Shown: one piece after another, positions 26,659 to 35,612 of the stretch
How the letters are laid out: the number at the start of each line of letters is the position of its first letter
Numbering within the stretch: the stretch's first letter is position 1
Source of the DNA: a candidate division KSB1 bacterium
GTDB lineage: Bacteria > Zhuqueibacterota > Zhuqueibacteria > JANLFK01 > Oleimicrobiaceae
NCBI GenBank assembly: GCA_034506335.1
Contig: JAPDPR010000011.1
Span: 1-64,000 of the forward strand
DNA: 64,000 bases
Reading direction: 5' to 3'
Translations under genes and position numbers: made by a program
Notes under the pieces: model-generated
What the model was told of the DNA's origin: nothing
Databases searched by the model: none
The model's input: only the letters and a program-made list of their open reading frames with translations

Positions 26659-27945
26659 TCAAAGTCCCTTCACTTCCACGAACATCTCGGCGCGCAACTC
26701 CTCCACCCACTTCTCGAACTCCCTCTGCTTCTTGTCATTGAGGGCCATTTGTTCGATGGTGTCCCAATCATCTGCCAAGGTCAGCTGACGAGGCTGGCGG
26801 CGTTCCAGCAGTTTCAAGATGTGGAATCCGTACTTGGTGCGAAATGGGTCGGTGATGCCCCCTGGCTCCACCCCGCGTAGGGCAGTCACAAACTCGGGTG
26901 CGGTCTCCCGCAACTGATCTATCTCGAACCACCCCAGATGTCCGCCCTGGGGGGCGGTACTCTCATCATCGGAAGACTCCTTGGCAAGCGATGCAAAATC
27001 TACCCCCTCCTGGAGTTTCCCATACAGGGCTTTGATGCGCTCGGCGGCGGCAATTTCATCCTCCTTGGTGGCCCGGAGGGCTACCAAGATATGCCGGACC
27101 CTCACCTTTTCGCCGCGCCGTTCGAGGAGCTCAATGAGATGAAGGCCAAACTCCGTCTGCACCACGTCCGAGCGCTGGCCGGGCTCCAAGGAGAAGGCCA
27201 CTTCCTCGAACTCACGCACAAAGTCGCCGCGCTGCATAAAGCCCAGGTCCCCCCCGCGCGATGCCGAGCCCGGATCGTCGGAGCTCTGCCGCGCCACTTC
27301 GGCAAAGTCCTCACCCGCCGACAACCGTCGCTTTATCTCCTCCATCCGTTCGGTCGCAGCCTTGCGGGCCTGTTCCCCAGGCTGCACCTCCACCAAGATG
27401 TGGCTGATATCCACGGCCTCTTTGATGCCCGGCAGGCTGTCTTTGTGGGTCGCGTAGAACTGTTCTACCTCGCGACGGCTCACACGCACATTAGCAAATT
27501 TGCTTTCGCGCAGCTGCTGGAGCGTGAGGTTCTTGCGGATTTCCTCTTCGTACTGGCGGCGGACCTTCCTCATGGGCATGCCGAAATACTCTTCCACCTT
27601 CTCCTCAGAGCCCAGCTGTTGCAGCACGGTTTGCATCTGCTGCTCCAGGTAGGATTCTACACGCTTGGCATCCGCCACCACGGTATCCAGTTCAGCCTTT
27701 TTCAGCAAGATGTGCTGGGTCACCAAACTCTCCAGGGTGCGCCGTTGCAACTCCTTGAAGCGCTCTGGCTCGCGGCTCGGGTCGATGCGAAGCTGCATGG
27801 CGAGGAAGAACGCCCCCTGCGTGACCTCGGACTCCAGAATGGGCTTGTCGTCCACCACGGCAACCACTCGGTCCAGCACCTCTTGGCACAGGAGCACGTG
27901 TGTCGCCATCAAAGCGATGAAAACGGCCCGATAGATCCTCAACAT
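26659..27945 (-). CDS. SurA-like periplasmic chaperone / parvulin peptidyl-prolyl isomerase
   Basis: The 428-residue protein has a signal peptide (about 1-20), an N-terminal chaperone region ('LDRVVAVVDDKPILESEVTQG') and two parvulin domains. The first begins 'DISHILVEVQPGEQARKAATERMEEI' and has 'GGDLGFMQRGDFVREFEEVAFSLEPGQRSDVVQTEFGLHLIEL'. The second begins 'VRHILVALRAT' and has 'GGHLGWFEIDQLRETAPEFV' and 'TKYGFHILKLLER'. This is the SurA layout, a chaperone for outer-membrane proteins on their way to the Bam complex. It is the last of three consecutive isomerase genes and is followed by the terminator. Confidence 0.93.
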   Translation of the reverse strand: MLRIYRAVFIALMATHVLLCQEVLDRVVAVVDDKPILESEVTQGAFFLAMQLRIDPSREPERFKELQRRTLESLVTQHILLKKAELDTVVADAKRVESYLEQQMQTVLQQLGSEEKVEEYFGMPMRKVRRQYEEEIRKNLTLQQLRESKFANVRVSRREVEQFYATHKDSLPGIKEAVDISHILVEVQPGEQARKAATERMEEIKRRLSAGEDFAEVARQSSDDPGSASRGGDLGFMQRGDFVREFEEVAFSLEPGQRSDVVQTEFGLHLIELLERRGEKVRVRHILVALRATKEDEIAAAERIKALYGKLQEGVDFASLAKESSDDESTAPQGGHLGWFEIDQLRETAPEFVTALRGVEPGGITDPFRTKYGFHILKLLERRQPRQLTLADDWDTIEQMALNDKKQREFEKWVEELRAEMFVEVKGL

Positions 27946-27948
27946 CTG

Positions 27949-28875
27949 TTACTTCCTTTCTAATTGTCGCCGCGCCGGCTCGGGCAAAGAAGCGCCGCGG
28001 GTGGAATCAGGCACGAGTTGGGCCAAAAGGTCATAGTCCACATACACCGGCTGTCGCGCGCGAAGGCGACTCAGCAACTGGCGCTGCATGCCGCGGGTCT
28101 TCTCCACCGCGACGCGCTCACGCACCAGGTCGCGCACATCAGCAAAGTCGCGCGCACTGCCAGCAGGTTTGGTGTCAACCACCTTGAGCACGTAGTAACC
28201 TGCCTCCGTCTTTATCGGGGAGAGAACACGCCCGAGCGGGGCGCGGGGGAGCTGCTGCGCTACTTCCGGCGGCATCTGGGTCCGCCGCACGTATCCGGTC
28301 GAGCCCCCTTGTACCGCAGTGGCTGCTTGCGACCTCTCTTGGGCGAGCCGTTCGAAGCTTTCTCCGTTTAGGATGCGCATGCGCAGCTCGGTGGCCTCCT
28401 GCCACGTGGGCACCAAAATTTCTTGGAGCAGATACTCCTCCTCGGTGCGGCAGAAGGCGTCGCGGTTCTTTTCGAAATAGGCTTGGAGCTCCTCCTCGGC
28501 GATGCTCACGCTGTCCATAGCCTCCTGCTCCAGAATTGCCGCGGCCAGCACCTCCCGACGGGAGTTTGCTAGTTGGCGTCTCACCTTAGGATCGTGCGCT
28601 AAGCCGCGCCGCTGCGCCTCCTGCGCCAAGAGCTCGGTGTTGATCCAGCGCTGCACATACGAGCGCACCTGTGCCTCCGAAATGCCCAGGCGCGGGTTGT
28701 CCGGAAAAGCAGCCTTCAAATCCGCAAGCCGGAGCACCGAGCCACCTACCCGCGCCACCACGCGCTGATCGCCTGGCTCTCCTCCCCCACACCCCAGGCT
28801 TATGAAGCCCAGAACTGCCCCAATCAGGACCAGGGCACCAACAAGCAGCGCCAGGCGCTCGCGAACCCTCCTCAC
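27949..28875 (-). CDS. Parvulin-type peptidyl-prolyl isomerase lipoprotein
   Basis: The 308-residue protein has an N-terminal hydrophobic segment ending in a lipobox-like 'ISLGCGGG' (Cys about 29), so it is probably an anchored lipoprotein. After the 'VVARVGGSVLRLADLKAAFPDNP' start typical of PrsA/SurA N-domains comes one parvulin domain (about 145-235, 'LLQEILVPTWQEATELRMRILNGESFERLAQERS', 'GYYVLKVVDTKPA'). The chaperone region is short. It lies three bases from both neighbours' ends, in the mfd-isomerase run. Confidence 0.85.
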   Translation of the reverse strand: MRRVRERLALLVGALVLIGAVLGFISLGCGGGEPGDQRVVARVGGSVLRLADLKAAFPDNPRLGISEAQVRSYVQRWINTELLAQEAQRRGLAHDPKVRRQLANSRREVLAAAILEQEAMDSVSIAEEELQAYFEKNRDAFCRTEEEYLLQEILVPTWQEATELRMRILNGESFERLAQERSQAATAVQGGSTGYVRRTQMPPEVAQQLPRAPLGRVLSPIKTEAGYYVLKVVDTKPAGSARDFADVRDLVRERVAVEKTRGMQRQLLSRLRARQPVYVDYDLLAQLVPDSTRGASLPEPARRQLERK

Positions 28876-28878
28876 GAC

Positions 28879-30624
28879 CTACTCCTCAAAAAGGTTGGCA
28901 AAAGCCTTCTTCATCGCCTCGTCGTAGATTGTCACCCGAAAGCGCTTGCGCAGTCCCTCGAGCCATTCGTTTTTCAATCGCTCCTCCTCTTGCCGCCGCA
29001 AGTCACGCTGCACGTCGTAAAGGGCCTGTTCATAGGTCTTGAAGGATTCTTCCTCGCGGTCCAGCACCTTGATGATGGAGAACTTGGGACCCATGGGGAT
29101 GATGTCGGAGACTTGCCCTACGGCCATCTCTAACGCCGTCTTCCCCACATTGCCGTACTGGCGCGCCGAAATGTAGCCTAACACTCCGTCCTGGTTGCGT
29201 ACGGAGGTGCGTTCTGTGTACTGCCGAGCAAGCCGTGAAAAGCTTTCGCCCGCACGAATGCGCCGCAAGAGCTGCTCCGCCTGTTTGCGATCGGAAAGGA
29301 AGATCTCCTGCACCTTAGCACGCGCCGGGTTCTTGTAGGCATCACGATGCGCCTCGAAGTAGGCTCTGTAGGAATCCTCCGTCAGGTTCATCCGCTTCCG
29401 TACCATGTCGTCTGTGATGCGCTGCAGCATGGACCGTTCCAGCAGCTGCTGTCTGGTGCGCTTCATCTCCGGCGTCGAGTGGAACTTCTCCCGACGAGCC
29501 TCCCTGATCGCCAATTGGCGCCAGAGGAGGCGCGAGGTCCAGTCTTTCACCACCTCCACTGCGGTCAGGCGCGGCTGCCGCCGCACCGGGTAGCGCCGGA
29601 GCATATTCACTATGTCCCCCACCGTCACACTTCCTCCCACATACCGGGCCAGGGCGATGGTGTGGTCAGCCTGCGTCAAGACGTGGAATTGGTCGCGCTC
29701 CACGTCCTGGTCCACCGGCGAGGCCGTGGTCGTGTCCGACCTCCCTTGCGCAAGCTTAGCCACAAGTGCGGCCATGGCCGTGGAGTCGTATTGCACCTTG
29801 TACCGCCGCTCCAGCTCCTCCGCGAAACGGTAATACTCCTTCTCCAGCTGCGCCTGTTTCGTCTTCAGTAACTGGTCCTTGATGCGGTCCTTAGCCTGTT
29901 CATATTCGCCAAGCCCGGAGACTTGCTTGCCCTCAACACGGAGGATGTGGTACCCGCGCTGAGTACGGATCGGCGTGGAGAGCTCTCCCTCCTTCAACGA
30001 AAAAGCCGCCTGGAAGAAGGCGTCGTCATAGCCCCCCTCGCCCCAGCGGATGAAACCCAAGTCGCCACCCTTGGTGCTGCTCATGTGGTCTTGGGAATAG
30101 TTCTTTGCGACGTCGAAGAAGCTCTCGCCCTTCAGGATCCGGTCCCGCAGTTCCCAGGCGCGCTTGCGCACTTCCGCCTCCGTGTGCTCGTCCGCATCGC
30201 GCGGCACCACCAGGAGAAGATGACGAACTCTGAGCTGCACACTGCTCTTCCGCCAATAGTCCTGCATCTCCGCTTCAGTCACCAACCGGTCCACCACTTT
30301 CTTTTCGACGTAGGAGGAGAACAGCCGCTGCTCCATCTCTCGCTCCACCGGTTGCACTACCTCCGGAAGGCGGTCATAATGCCGGGAGTAGGCGTCGGCG
30401 ATCTTTAGCGTGCGCTCCACCATACTCATGAGGTGGTCTTTACGCTCCTTGAACGTCGTGGTTTTTATGAAGTTAGGAGTTCGGTTCTTGGAGAAGTCCT
30501 GTTCGAACTCGGAAAGCCTAATGACCCGATTTCCCACGCGTGCCACAATTGGGTCTTGAGTGCGCTGACATGCACTAATAACCAACGCAGAAACAGTAAG
30601 TAACAACGCTAACTTTCTGGCCAT
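28879..30624 (-). CDS. Two-domain parvulin isomerase lipoprotein
   Basis: The 581-residue protein starts at ATG 30624 (GGGAG upstream) and has a lipoprotein signal 'LALLLTVSALVISACQ' (Cys 20). Parvulin domain 1 is about 130-235 ('VRHLLLVVPRDADEHTEAEVRKRAWELRDRI', 'GGDLGFIRWGEGGYDDAFFQAAFSLKEGELSTPIRTQRGYHILRV'). Domain 2, more diverged, is about 425-525 ('AKVQEIFLSDRKQAEQLLRRIRAGESFSRLARQYTE', 'VLGYISARQYG'). It probably assists folding of exported proteins at the outer face of a membrane. A longer in-frame start near 30801 would overlap mfd and lacks a signal peptide, so I rejected it. Confidence 0.88.
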   Translation of the reverse strand: MARKLALLLTVSALVISACQRTQDPIVARVGNRVIRLSEFEQDFSKNRTPNFIKTTTFKERKDHLMSMVERTLKIADAYSRHYDRLPEVVQPVEREMEQRLFSSYVEKKVVDRLVTEAEMQDYWRKSSVQLRVRHLLLVVPRDADEHTEAEVRKRAWELRDRILKGESFFDVAKNYSQDHMSSTKGGDLGFIRWGEGGYDDAFFQAAFSLKEGELSTPIRTQRGYHILRVEGKQVSGLGEYEQAKDRIKDQLLKTKQAQLEKEYYRFAEELERRYKVQYDSTAMAALVAKLAQGRSDTTTASPVDQDVERDQFHVLTQADHTIALARYVGGSVTVGDIVNMLRRYPVRRQPRLTAVEVVKDWTSRLLWRQLAIREARREKFHSTPEMKRTRQQLLERSMLQRITDDMVRKRMNLTEDSYRAYFEAHRDAYKNPARAKVQEIFLSDRKQAEQLLRRIRAGESFSRLARQYTERTSVRNQDGVLGYISARQYGNVGKTALEMAVGQVSDIIPMGPKFSIIKVLDREEESFKTYEQALYDVQRDLRRQEEERLKNEWLEGLRKRFRVTIYDEAMKKAFANLFEE

Positions 30625-30679
30625 CTCTCGCTCCCTTCTTGACCGCTGCCGCTGAATAGCCTCTTTCAAATATAGGAAC

Positions 30680-33600
30680 TCAGAGCAAACTTTCCAAGAA
30701 CTCTTTCGCTGCGGAGATACCTCCTTTTCCTGGGAGTTCGACGCGGAGCGCCAGCTCTTTCTTGCGTTGTACGAAGGTGAACGGGGTCCCCACCCGAGCA
30801 CTCACTCTGGAGGCCAACTCCTTGAACCCTTCCTTGTCCGTGAGCAGAGACTTATCGAAGGTTATGTCCAGCGCACGCGCGTCTACTTTAACCTCCCTCA
30901 TCCGCAAGAGGTTTCCCAAGATTCTGCAGGTCGCCACATCCACCAGGTTCCGAGCCGGTTCTGGCAACGGTCCAAATCGATCCTCGAGCTCCTCGGCAAC
31001 ATCCTGGACTGCTTCTACGGTCTCAGCGAGGACGAGGCGGCGGTAGATCGCCACCCGTTCGGAGCTTTGTCCCACATAATCCTCCGGCAGAAAGGCCTGT
31101 CCGCTGAAACGCACTTGGGCCACGGCTGTGCTTGGCGGGGTGGTCGCCTGCTCAGGGGTTCTGTGCTCCGCCCTTACTTCACGCACCGCTTCCTCTAAGA
31201 CGCGGCAGAACACATCGTACCCCAACGCGTCTAGGAATCCGCTCTGCTCGGCGCCGAACAGGCTGCCAGCGCCGCGGACCTCCAGGTCTTTTAAGGCTAT
31301 CTGGTAGCCGGAACCAAGCTCGGTGATCTCCTCAATGGCCTGCAGGCGTTTGATGGCTTCCTTGCTCAGGCGACTCACATTCGGCACCAGGAAGTAGGCA
31401 TAGGCCTGCTGAGCGGAACGCCCCACTCGCCCCCGCAGCTGGTAGAGCTGTGCCAATCCGAACCGATCGGCGCGATGCACGATGAGGGTGTTCACATTGG
31501 GCATGTCCAGCCCCGCTTGAATGATCATGGTGGAGACCAGGCAGTCGTAGCGGCGCTCGATGAAGTGATTCATGACCCTCTCCAGAGCCGCGGCGGGCAT
31601 CTGGCCGTGAGCAACGACAAAAGTCGCCTCCGGTACAATGCGTCGCAGCAGGGCCGCCATACCCTCGATCGACTGCACGCGGTTGTGCACGAAGAAAACC
31701 TGCCCGCCTCGGCCGAGTTCACGCAGTATCGCCTGACGGATCAGCTCCTTGCTGAATTGCACCACCTCGGTCCTAATGGGGAGGCGATCGCGGGGTGGCG
31801 TGTTAATGCGGGACATGTCCGTAATGCCCACTAAGGCCATGTGGAGTGTTCGCGGAATGGGCGTGGCTGTCAGTGTGAGCACATCCACATTGGTACGAAG
31901 CGCCTTAAGGCGCTCCTTGTGCATCACGCCGAAACGCTGCTCCTCGTCAATGATGAGCAGACCCAGATCCTTGAAGGCGACGTCACGGGAGAGCAGACGA
32001 TGGGTGCCGATGATGATGTCGATCCGACCAGCCTTGAGGTCAGCAAGGATGCGCTGTTGCTGGCTTCTTGACAGGAAACGGGACAGCATCTCCACCCGCA
32101 CGGGAAAGGGTGCTAGGCGCTCGCGGAAAGTAGCCAGATGTTGGCTGGCAAGAAGGGTAGTGGGCACCAACACGGCCACTTGCTTGCCGTCGTTGGCGGC
32201 CTTAAAAGCCGCGCGCACCGCGACCTCAGTTTTGCCAAAGCCCACGTCCCCGCACACGAGCCGATCCATGGGCCGCGGTGCCTCCATGTCTTTTTTGACC
32301 TCAAGGGTGGCCTGGAGCTGGTCCGGAGTCTCGTCGTAGACGAAGGATGCCTCAAGTTCGTGCTGCCACAGGCTGTCGGGCGAGAAAGCAAAACCTTGGG
32401 CCTGCCGCCGTTCGGCATAAAGCCGTATGAGCTCAGCCGAGACGTCCTTGAGCCGGCGTTTGGCCCGTGCCTTTAGGCGCTCCCACTCTCCTGTGCCCAG
32501 GCGATTGATGCGGGGCACCACTCCCTCGCGCGGCGTGTACTTGCTGACGCGGTCCATTCGCTCAAGGGGTACGTAGACCTTGTCTCCATCCAGGTACCCT
32601 ATCTCGATGCACTCTCGTTCGCTTTCATCGAGCCTGATCTTGCGCAGGCCGTGGTAGACACCAATCCCAAAGTCCACGTGCACGACATAGTCGCCCGGCC
32701 TAAGCGCGTGGAGCTGGCGGAAAGTGAACCCCTCGCGCGGCCGCGGCTGCGGATGGGGTACGCGTGGACGATTGTGAAACTCGTGGTGGGTCAAGAGACA
32801 GAGTCCAGCTTCCCAAAGGACAAATCCCTTTTGCAGCGCTCCTTGCCTCACTTGTACCCCCGCCACGCCTTCTTCCTCCAGGAGGGTGGCCACGCGCTCG
32901 GCCTGCGCACCGCCGTCACAGAGGAAGTAGGCCACAGGGTCAAGAGGAGAGTACAGAGAGGCACGCAGGGCAAAGCGAGCAAGGAACTCCTTCAGCCGCT
33001 CGTATCTGCCTCCCATAGGCTGAGCGGGCTCCGCATGCAGCGCAATCCCCCCCTCGGCGGCGCCTCCTTCGGGAAAATACAATACCGGGCCTGAGGCAAG
33101 AGGTGGCACAGATGCCTTCTGCCCTGGGTGTTCCTCTGTGTCCGGGGCTGAGGCAGCAGCTGGCAATGTGGTTCCTTCATAGACCACGAGGTCACCATGT
33201 TGCACAAAAGCGCGAAGGTCAACTGTGGAAAGTCCACCTGGACTCCCATCTCTTTCGTCCAAAACGGGGAACTGGGGGAACACTGTCAGCTCGTGAACGG
33301 GCGCCACCGATCGTTGAGTCTCAGGGTCGAATTCGCGCATTGACTCGACGGTGTTGCCAAAAAACTCCACCCGTACGGGGCGAAGGCGGGAATAGGGGAA
33401 AATATCCACGATACCCCCGCGCACGCTCACTTCCCCTGCCCTATCCACCATCTCCTCGCGGGAGAAGCCGAGGTCTACGAGGGTGGCAATCAGAGAGTCA
33501 AAGTCGTATTCCTGTCCTTGACGCAGGACGATGCGGCGGCTGTCTATCCAGGTAGGGGGAAGGAGCCGACATTCCAATCCTCGCACGGAGGTGACCACCA

Positions 33601-33973
33601 CCCCGGGGTAGGAGCCCCGCAGGAGCTCCACGGCTCGCACCTGAGCGCTGAGGCGGGTAAGGCTTTGCAGCCGAAATGCGACCGGGGTATCGCTGGGCTC
33701 CATGAAGCGAGCTACGCGCTCGGGTCCGAGGAGGGTGGCAAAATCGTCGCGCGCCAGCTCGGCCTCAACAGGGTCGCTTGTGACGTACAGGGCGCGACGC
33801 TGCCGTTCGTTGACCCAGGCGGCCACCAACACGCGACGCAGAGAACCAGGGGCAACCACCGTCACCGGAGTGGATGCGGTGTCCAGCCCCCGCCAGGCCT
33901 CGGCCACTCGCGCAGACAGACGGAGGCGCCCATGAATGCTTTCTAACAGGTCCGGCACGGTTTGCGCATGCAC
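30680..33973 (-). CDS. mfd: Transcription-repair coupling factor Mfd
   Basis: Mfd removes RNA polymerase stalled at DNA damage and recruits UvrA. The 1097-residue length is normal. Visible parts in order: the UvrB-like N-terminal region ('[26 protein letters not shown]'), the RNA-polymerase-interacting domain ('[23 protein letters not shown]'), helicase motif I '[18 protein letters not shown]', motif II '[12 protein letters not shown]', motif III '[15 protein letters not shown]', motif VI '[19 protein letters not shown]', and the C-terminal TRCF domain ('[27 protein letters not shown]'). It starts two bases after the murQ stop. Confidence 0.97.
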   Translation of the reverse strand: MHAQTVPDLLESIHGRLRLSARVAEAWRGLDTASTPVTVVAPGSLRRVLVAAWVNERQRRALYVTSDPVEAELARDDFATLLGPERVARFMEPSDTPVAFRLQSLTRLSAQVRAVELLRGSYPGVVVTSVRGLECRLLPPTWIDSRRIVLRQGQEYDFDSLIATLVDLGFSREEMVDRAGEVSVRGGIVDIFPYSRLRPVRVEFFGNTVESMREFDPETQRSVAPVHELTVFPQFPVLDERDGSPGGLSTVDLRAFVQHGDLVVYEGTTLPAAASAPDTEEHPGQKASVPPLASGPVLYFPEGGAAEGGIALHAEPAQPMGGRYERLKEFLARFALRASLYSPLDPVAYFLCDGGAQAERVATLLEEEGVAGVQVRQGALQKGFVLWEAGLCLLTHHEFHNRPRVPHPQPRPREGFTFRQLHALRPGDYVVHVDFGIGVYHGLRKIRLDESERECIEIGYLDGDKVYVPLERMDRVSKYTPREGVVPRINRLGTGEWERLKARAKRRLKDVSAELIRLYAERRQAQGFAFSPDSLWQHELEASFVYDETPDQLQATLEVKKDMEAPRPMDRLVCGDVGFGKTEVAVRAAFKAANDGKQVAVLVPTTLLASQHLATFRERLAPFPVRVEMLSRFLSRSQQQRILADLKAGRIDIIIGTHRLLSRDVAFKDLGLLIIDEEQRFGVMHKERLKALRTNVDVLTLTATPIPRTLHMALVGITDMSRINTPPRDRLPIRTEVVQFSKELIRQAILRELGRGGQVFFVHNRVQSIEGMAALLRRIVPEATFVVAHGQMPAAALERVMNHFIERRYDCLVSTMIIQAGLDMPNVNTLIVHRADRFGLAQLYQLRGRVGRSAQQAYAYFLVPNVSRLSKEAIKRLQAIEEITELGSGYQIALKDLEVRGAGSLFGAEQSGFLDALGYDVFCRVLEEAVREVRAEHRTPEQATTPPSTAVAQVRFSGQAFLPEDYVGQSSERVAIYRRLVLAETVEAVQDVAEELEDRFGPLPEPARNLVDVATCRILGNLLRMREVKVDARALDITFDKSLLTDKEGFKELASRVSARVGTPFTFVQRKKELALRVELPGKGGISAAKEFLESLL

Positions 33974-33975
33974 CC

Positions 33976-34902
33976 TCAGTCCTTCTCCAAGGCCTGGCGC
34001 ACAAAGCCACCGGCGCGTTGCAGGCGCCGCCGTGCTTCCTCGGCATCCACACCGGCGAGGATCATCACTAATGCGGTCTTGACATGGCCCCCAGCCTTCT
34101 CCAGCACCGCCTCCGCCTCCTCATAGCTCACGCCGGTGACAATCATGACGGTGCGCTTGGAACGCTCCTCCAATTTGCGGGAGGTCATCTGGAGGTCCAC
34201 CATCATGTTGCCGTACACCTTGCCGAGACGGATCATGGCGGTGGTGGTGATCATATTCAGCACCAGCTTGGTGGCGGTCCCCGCCTTCATGCGTGTCGAG
34301 CCCATCACTACCTCGGGCCCCACTACCGGACAGATGGCCACGTCGACGGGAAAGTTCAGCTCCTCGCGGGGCGTGCAGGTCACGTAAAGAGTCTTGCCGC
34401 CGATTTCGCGCGCCTTTTCGATGGCCCCGAGGACGTAAGGCGTCCTGCGACTGGCCGCGATGCCGCATGCCACATCCTTGGGGGTGAAGCCCCGGCGCAC
34501 CAGGTCTTCGCCACCTCGTTCTCGCCGATCTTCGGCCCCTTCCTGCGCGCGCACCAAGGCCTTGTACCCCCCTGCGATGATGCCCTGCACCATCTCCGGT
34601 GGGGCACCGAAGGTGGGTGGTATTTCGGAGGCATCCAGCACTCCCAAACGGCCGCTCGTGCCAGCGCCAATGTAGAACAGGCGCCCGCCTGCACGAAAGG
34701 CCTGCACCACGATCTCCACGGCCTGGGCGATGTAGGGAATTTCCTTCTCCACCGCCAGCGGCACCTTCTTGTCCTCGGCGTTGATGAGGCGGAGAATCTC
34801 CTCCACCGACTTGGAGTCGATATCCATGGTGGCAGGATTGCGCGCCTCGGTGATGAGGTTCTGGATCTCAGCGAACACGTTGTCGTCTGGTCTTCGTCTC
34901 AC
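33976..34902 (-). CDS. murQ: N-acetylmuramic acid 6-phosphate etherase
   Basis: MurQ cleaves the lactyl ether of MurNAc-6-phosphate, giving GlcNAc-6-phosphate and D-lactate, in recycling of cell-wall muropeptides. The SIS domain signature 'RLFYIGAGTSGRLGVLDASEIPPTFG' is clear, with 'PEVVMGSTRMKAGTATKLVLNMITTTAMIRLGKVYGNMMVDLQ' and a C-terminal UBA-like end. I chose GTG 34902 (GTGA overlap with the rsmG stop), which gives the usual 308 residues. Its place directly after rsmG is where parA-parB are found in many genomes. Confidence 0.95.
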   Translation of the reverse strand: MRRRPDDNVFAEIQNLITEARNPATMDIDSKSVEEILRLINAEDKKVPLAVEKEIPYIAQAVEIVVQAFRAGGRLFYIGAGTSGRLGVLDASEIPPTFGAPPEMVQGIIAGGYKALVRAQEGAEDRRERGGEDLVRRGFTPKDVACGIAASRRTPYVLGAIEKAREIGGKTLYVTCTPREELNFPVDVAICPVVGPEVVMGSTRMKAGTATKLVLNMITTTAMIRLGKVYGNMMVDLQMTSRKLEERSKRTVMIVTGVSYEEAEAVLEKAGGHVKTALVMILAGVDAEEARRRLQRAGGFVRQALEKD

Positions 34903-35612
34903 GTCCTGGCACCTCGATGAATGGTCACAAGCACCCTCGCCGTACTCGGGTCCACCAGACACGCTGGCGGCGTCTCCACGCGCACCACGGTGGCAGTGTC
35001 AACCTCTCCGAGCTGGCGCAGCTCGCGCGAGAGGTCGCCGCCCTTGAGGGCAAGGAGCTCGCCCTCCTGAGCAAGAAGGGGCGCGGCCCACAGCCAGAGT
35101 TTCGGTAGAGGAGCTACGGCCCGCGCCGCCACCAACTGGAATCGCCCCTGCCATTGATGATGCGTGGCCAAGTATTCTGCCCGCGCACAAAGCACTTCTA
35201 TGTCTCCCAACCCCAAGTGCTCGACAGCCTCCTGCAGAAAAAGCGCCTTACGCCGATGGGCTTCGAGCAACACCGCGTGCAGGTCCGGGCGCAGGATCTT
35301 TAGCGGGATCCCCGGGAGTCCCGCTCCGCTGCCCATGTCCAGGACCCACGCGCCGGGGCGTATGGCGCGATTGGCCGCAAAAGCCAGTGATTCGCCCACA
35401 TGGCGGCGCACGAAGACAGGTTCATCGCCGCGCGCGATCAGATTGAGGCGGCGATTCCATGAAAAGACCAGCCGCGCATAGGCGGCAAGAAGCTCCGCCT
35501 GCGCTTGGCTCAGAGGGATGTGAAGCTCGCCCAGGCAACGGGTCAGGGCCGCAAGCTGCTCCTCCCACCCCCGCTCCGGCCGCCCCTCCGGGGATTGTTT
35601 CACGTGGAACAC
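34899..35612 (-). CDS. rsmG: 16S rRNA (guanine-527-N7)-methyltransferase
   Basis: RsmG (GidB) methylates G527 of 16S rRNA. The SAM motif is 'VLDMGSGAGLPGIPLKI', followed by 'LLEAHRRKALFLQEAVEHLGL' and 'VAARAVAPLPKLWLWAAPLL'. The 237-residue protein begins GTG-TTC-CAC-GTG-AAA-CAA (MFHVKQ); those codons are the 16-bp parS site on the complementary strand. The start overlaps the mnmG stop by 13 bases. Confidence 0.95.
   Translation of the reverse strand: MFHVKQSPEGRPERGWEEQLAALTRCLGELHIPLSQAQAELLAAYARLVFSWNRRLNLIARGDEPVFVRRHVGESLAFAANRAIRPGAWVLDMGSGAGLPGIPLKILRPDLHAVLLEAHRRKALFLQEAVEHLGLGDIEVLCARAEYLATHHQWQGRFQLVAARAVAPLPKLWLWAAPLLAQEGELLALKGGDLSRELRQLGEVDTATVVRVETPPACLVDPSTARVLVTIHRGART
35596..35611. 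promoter_or_regulatory. parS: parS centromere-like site (ParB binding), copy 1
   Basis: TGTTTCACGTGGAACA, whose complement TGTTCCACGTGAAACA equals the 16-bp parS consensus I know from Bacillus subtilis. It lies across the mnmG TGA stop (35600-35602) and encodes the first codons of rsmG. It is 6.5 kb from dnaA, the position expected for origin-proximal parS. Confidence 0.92.
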
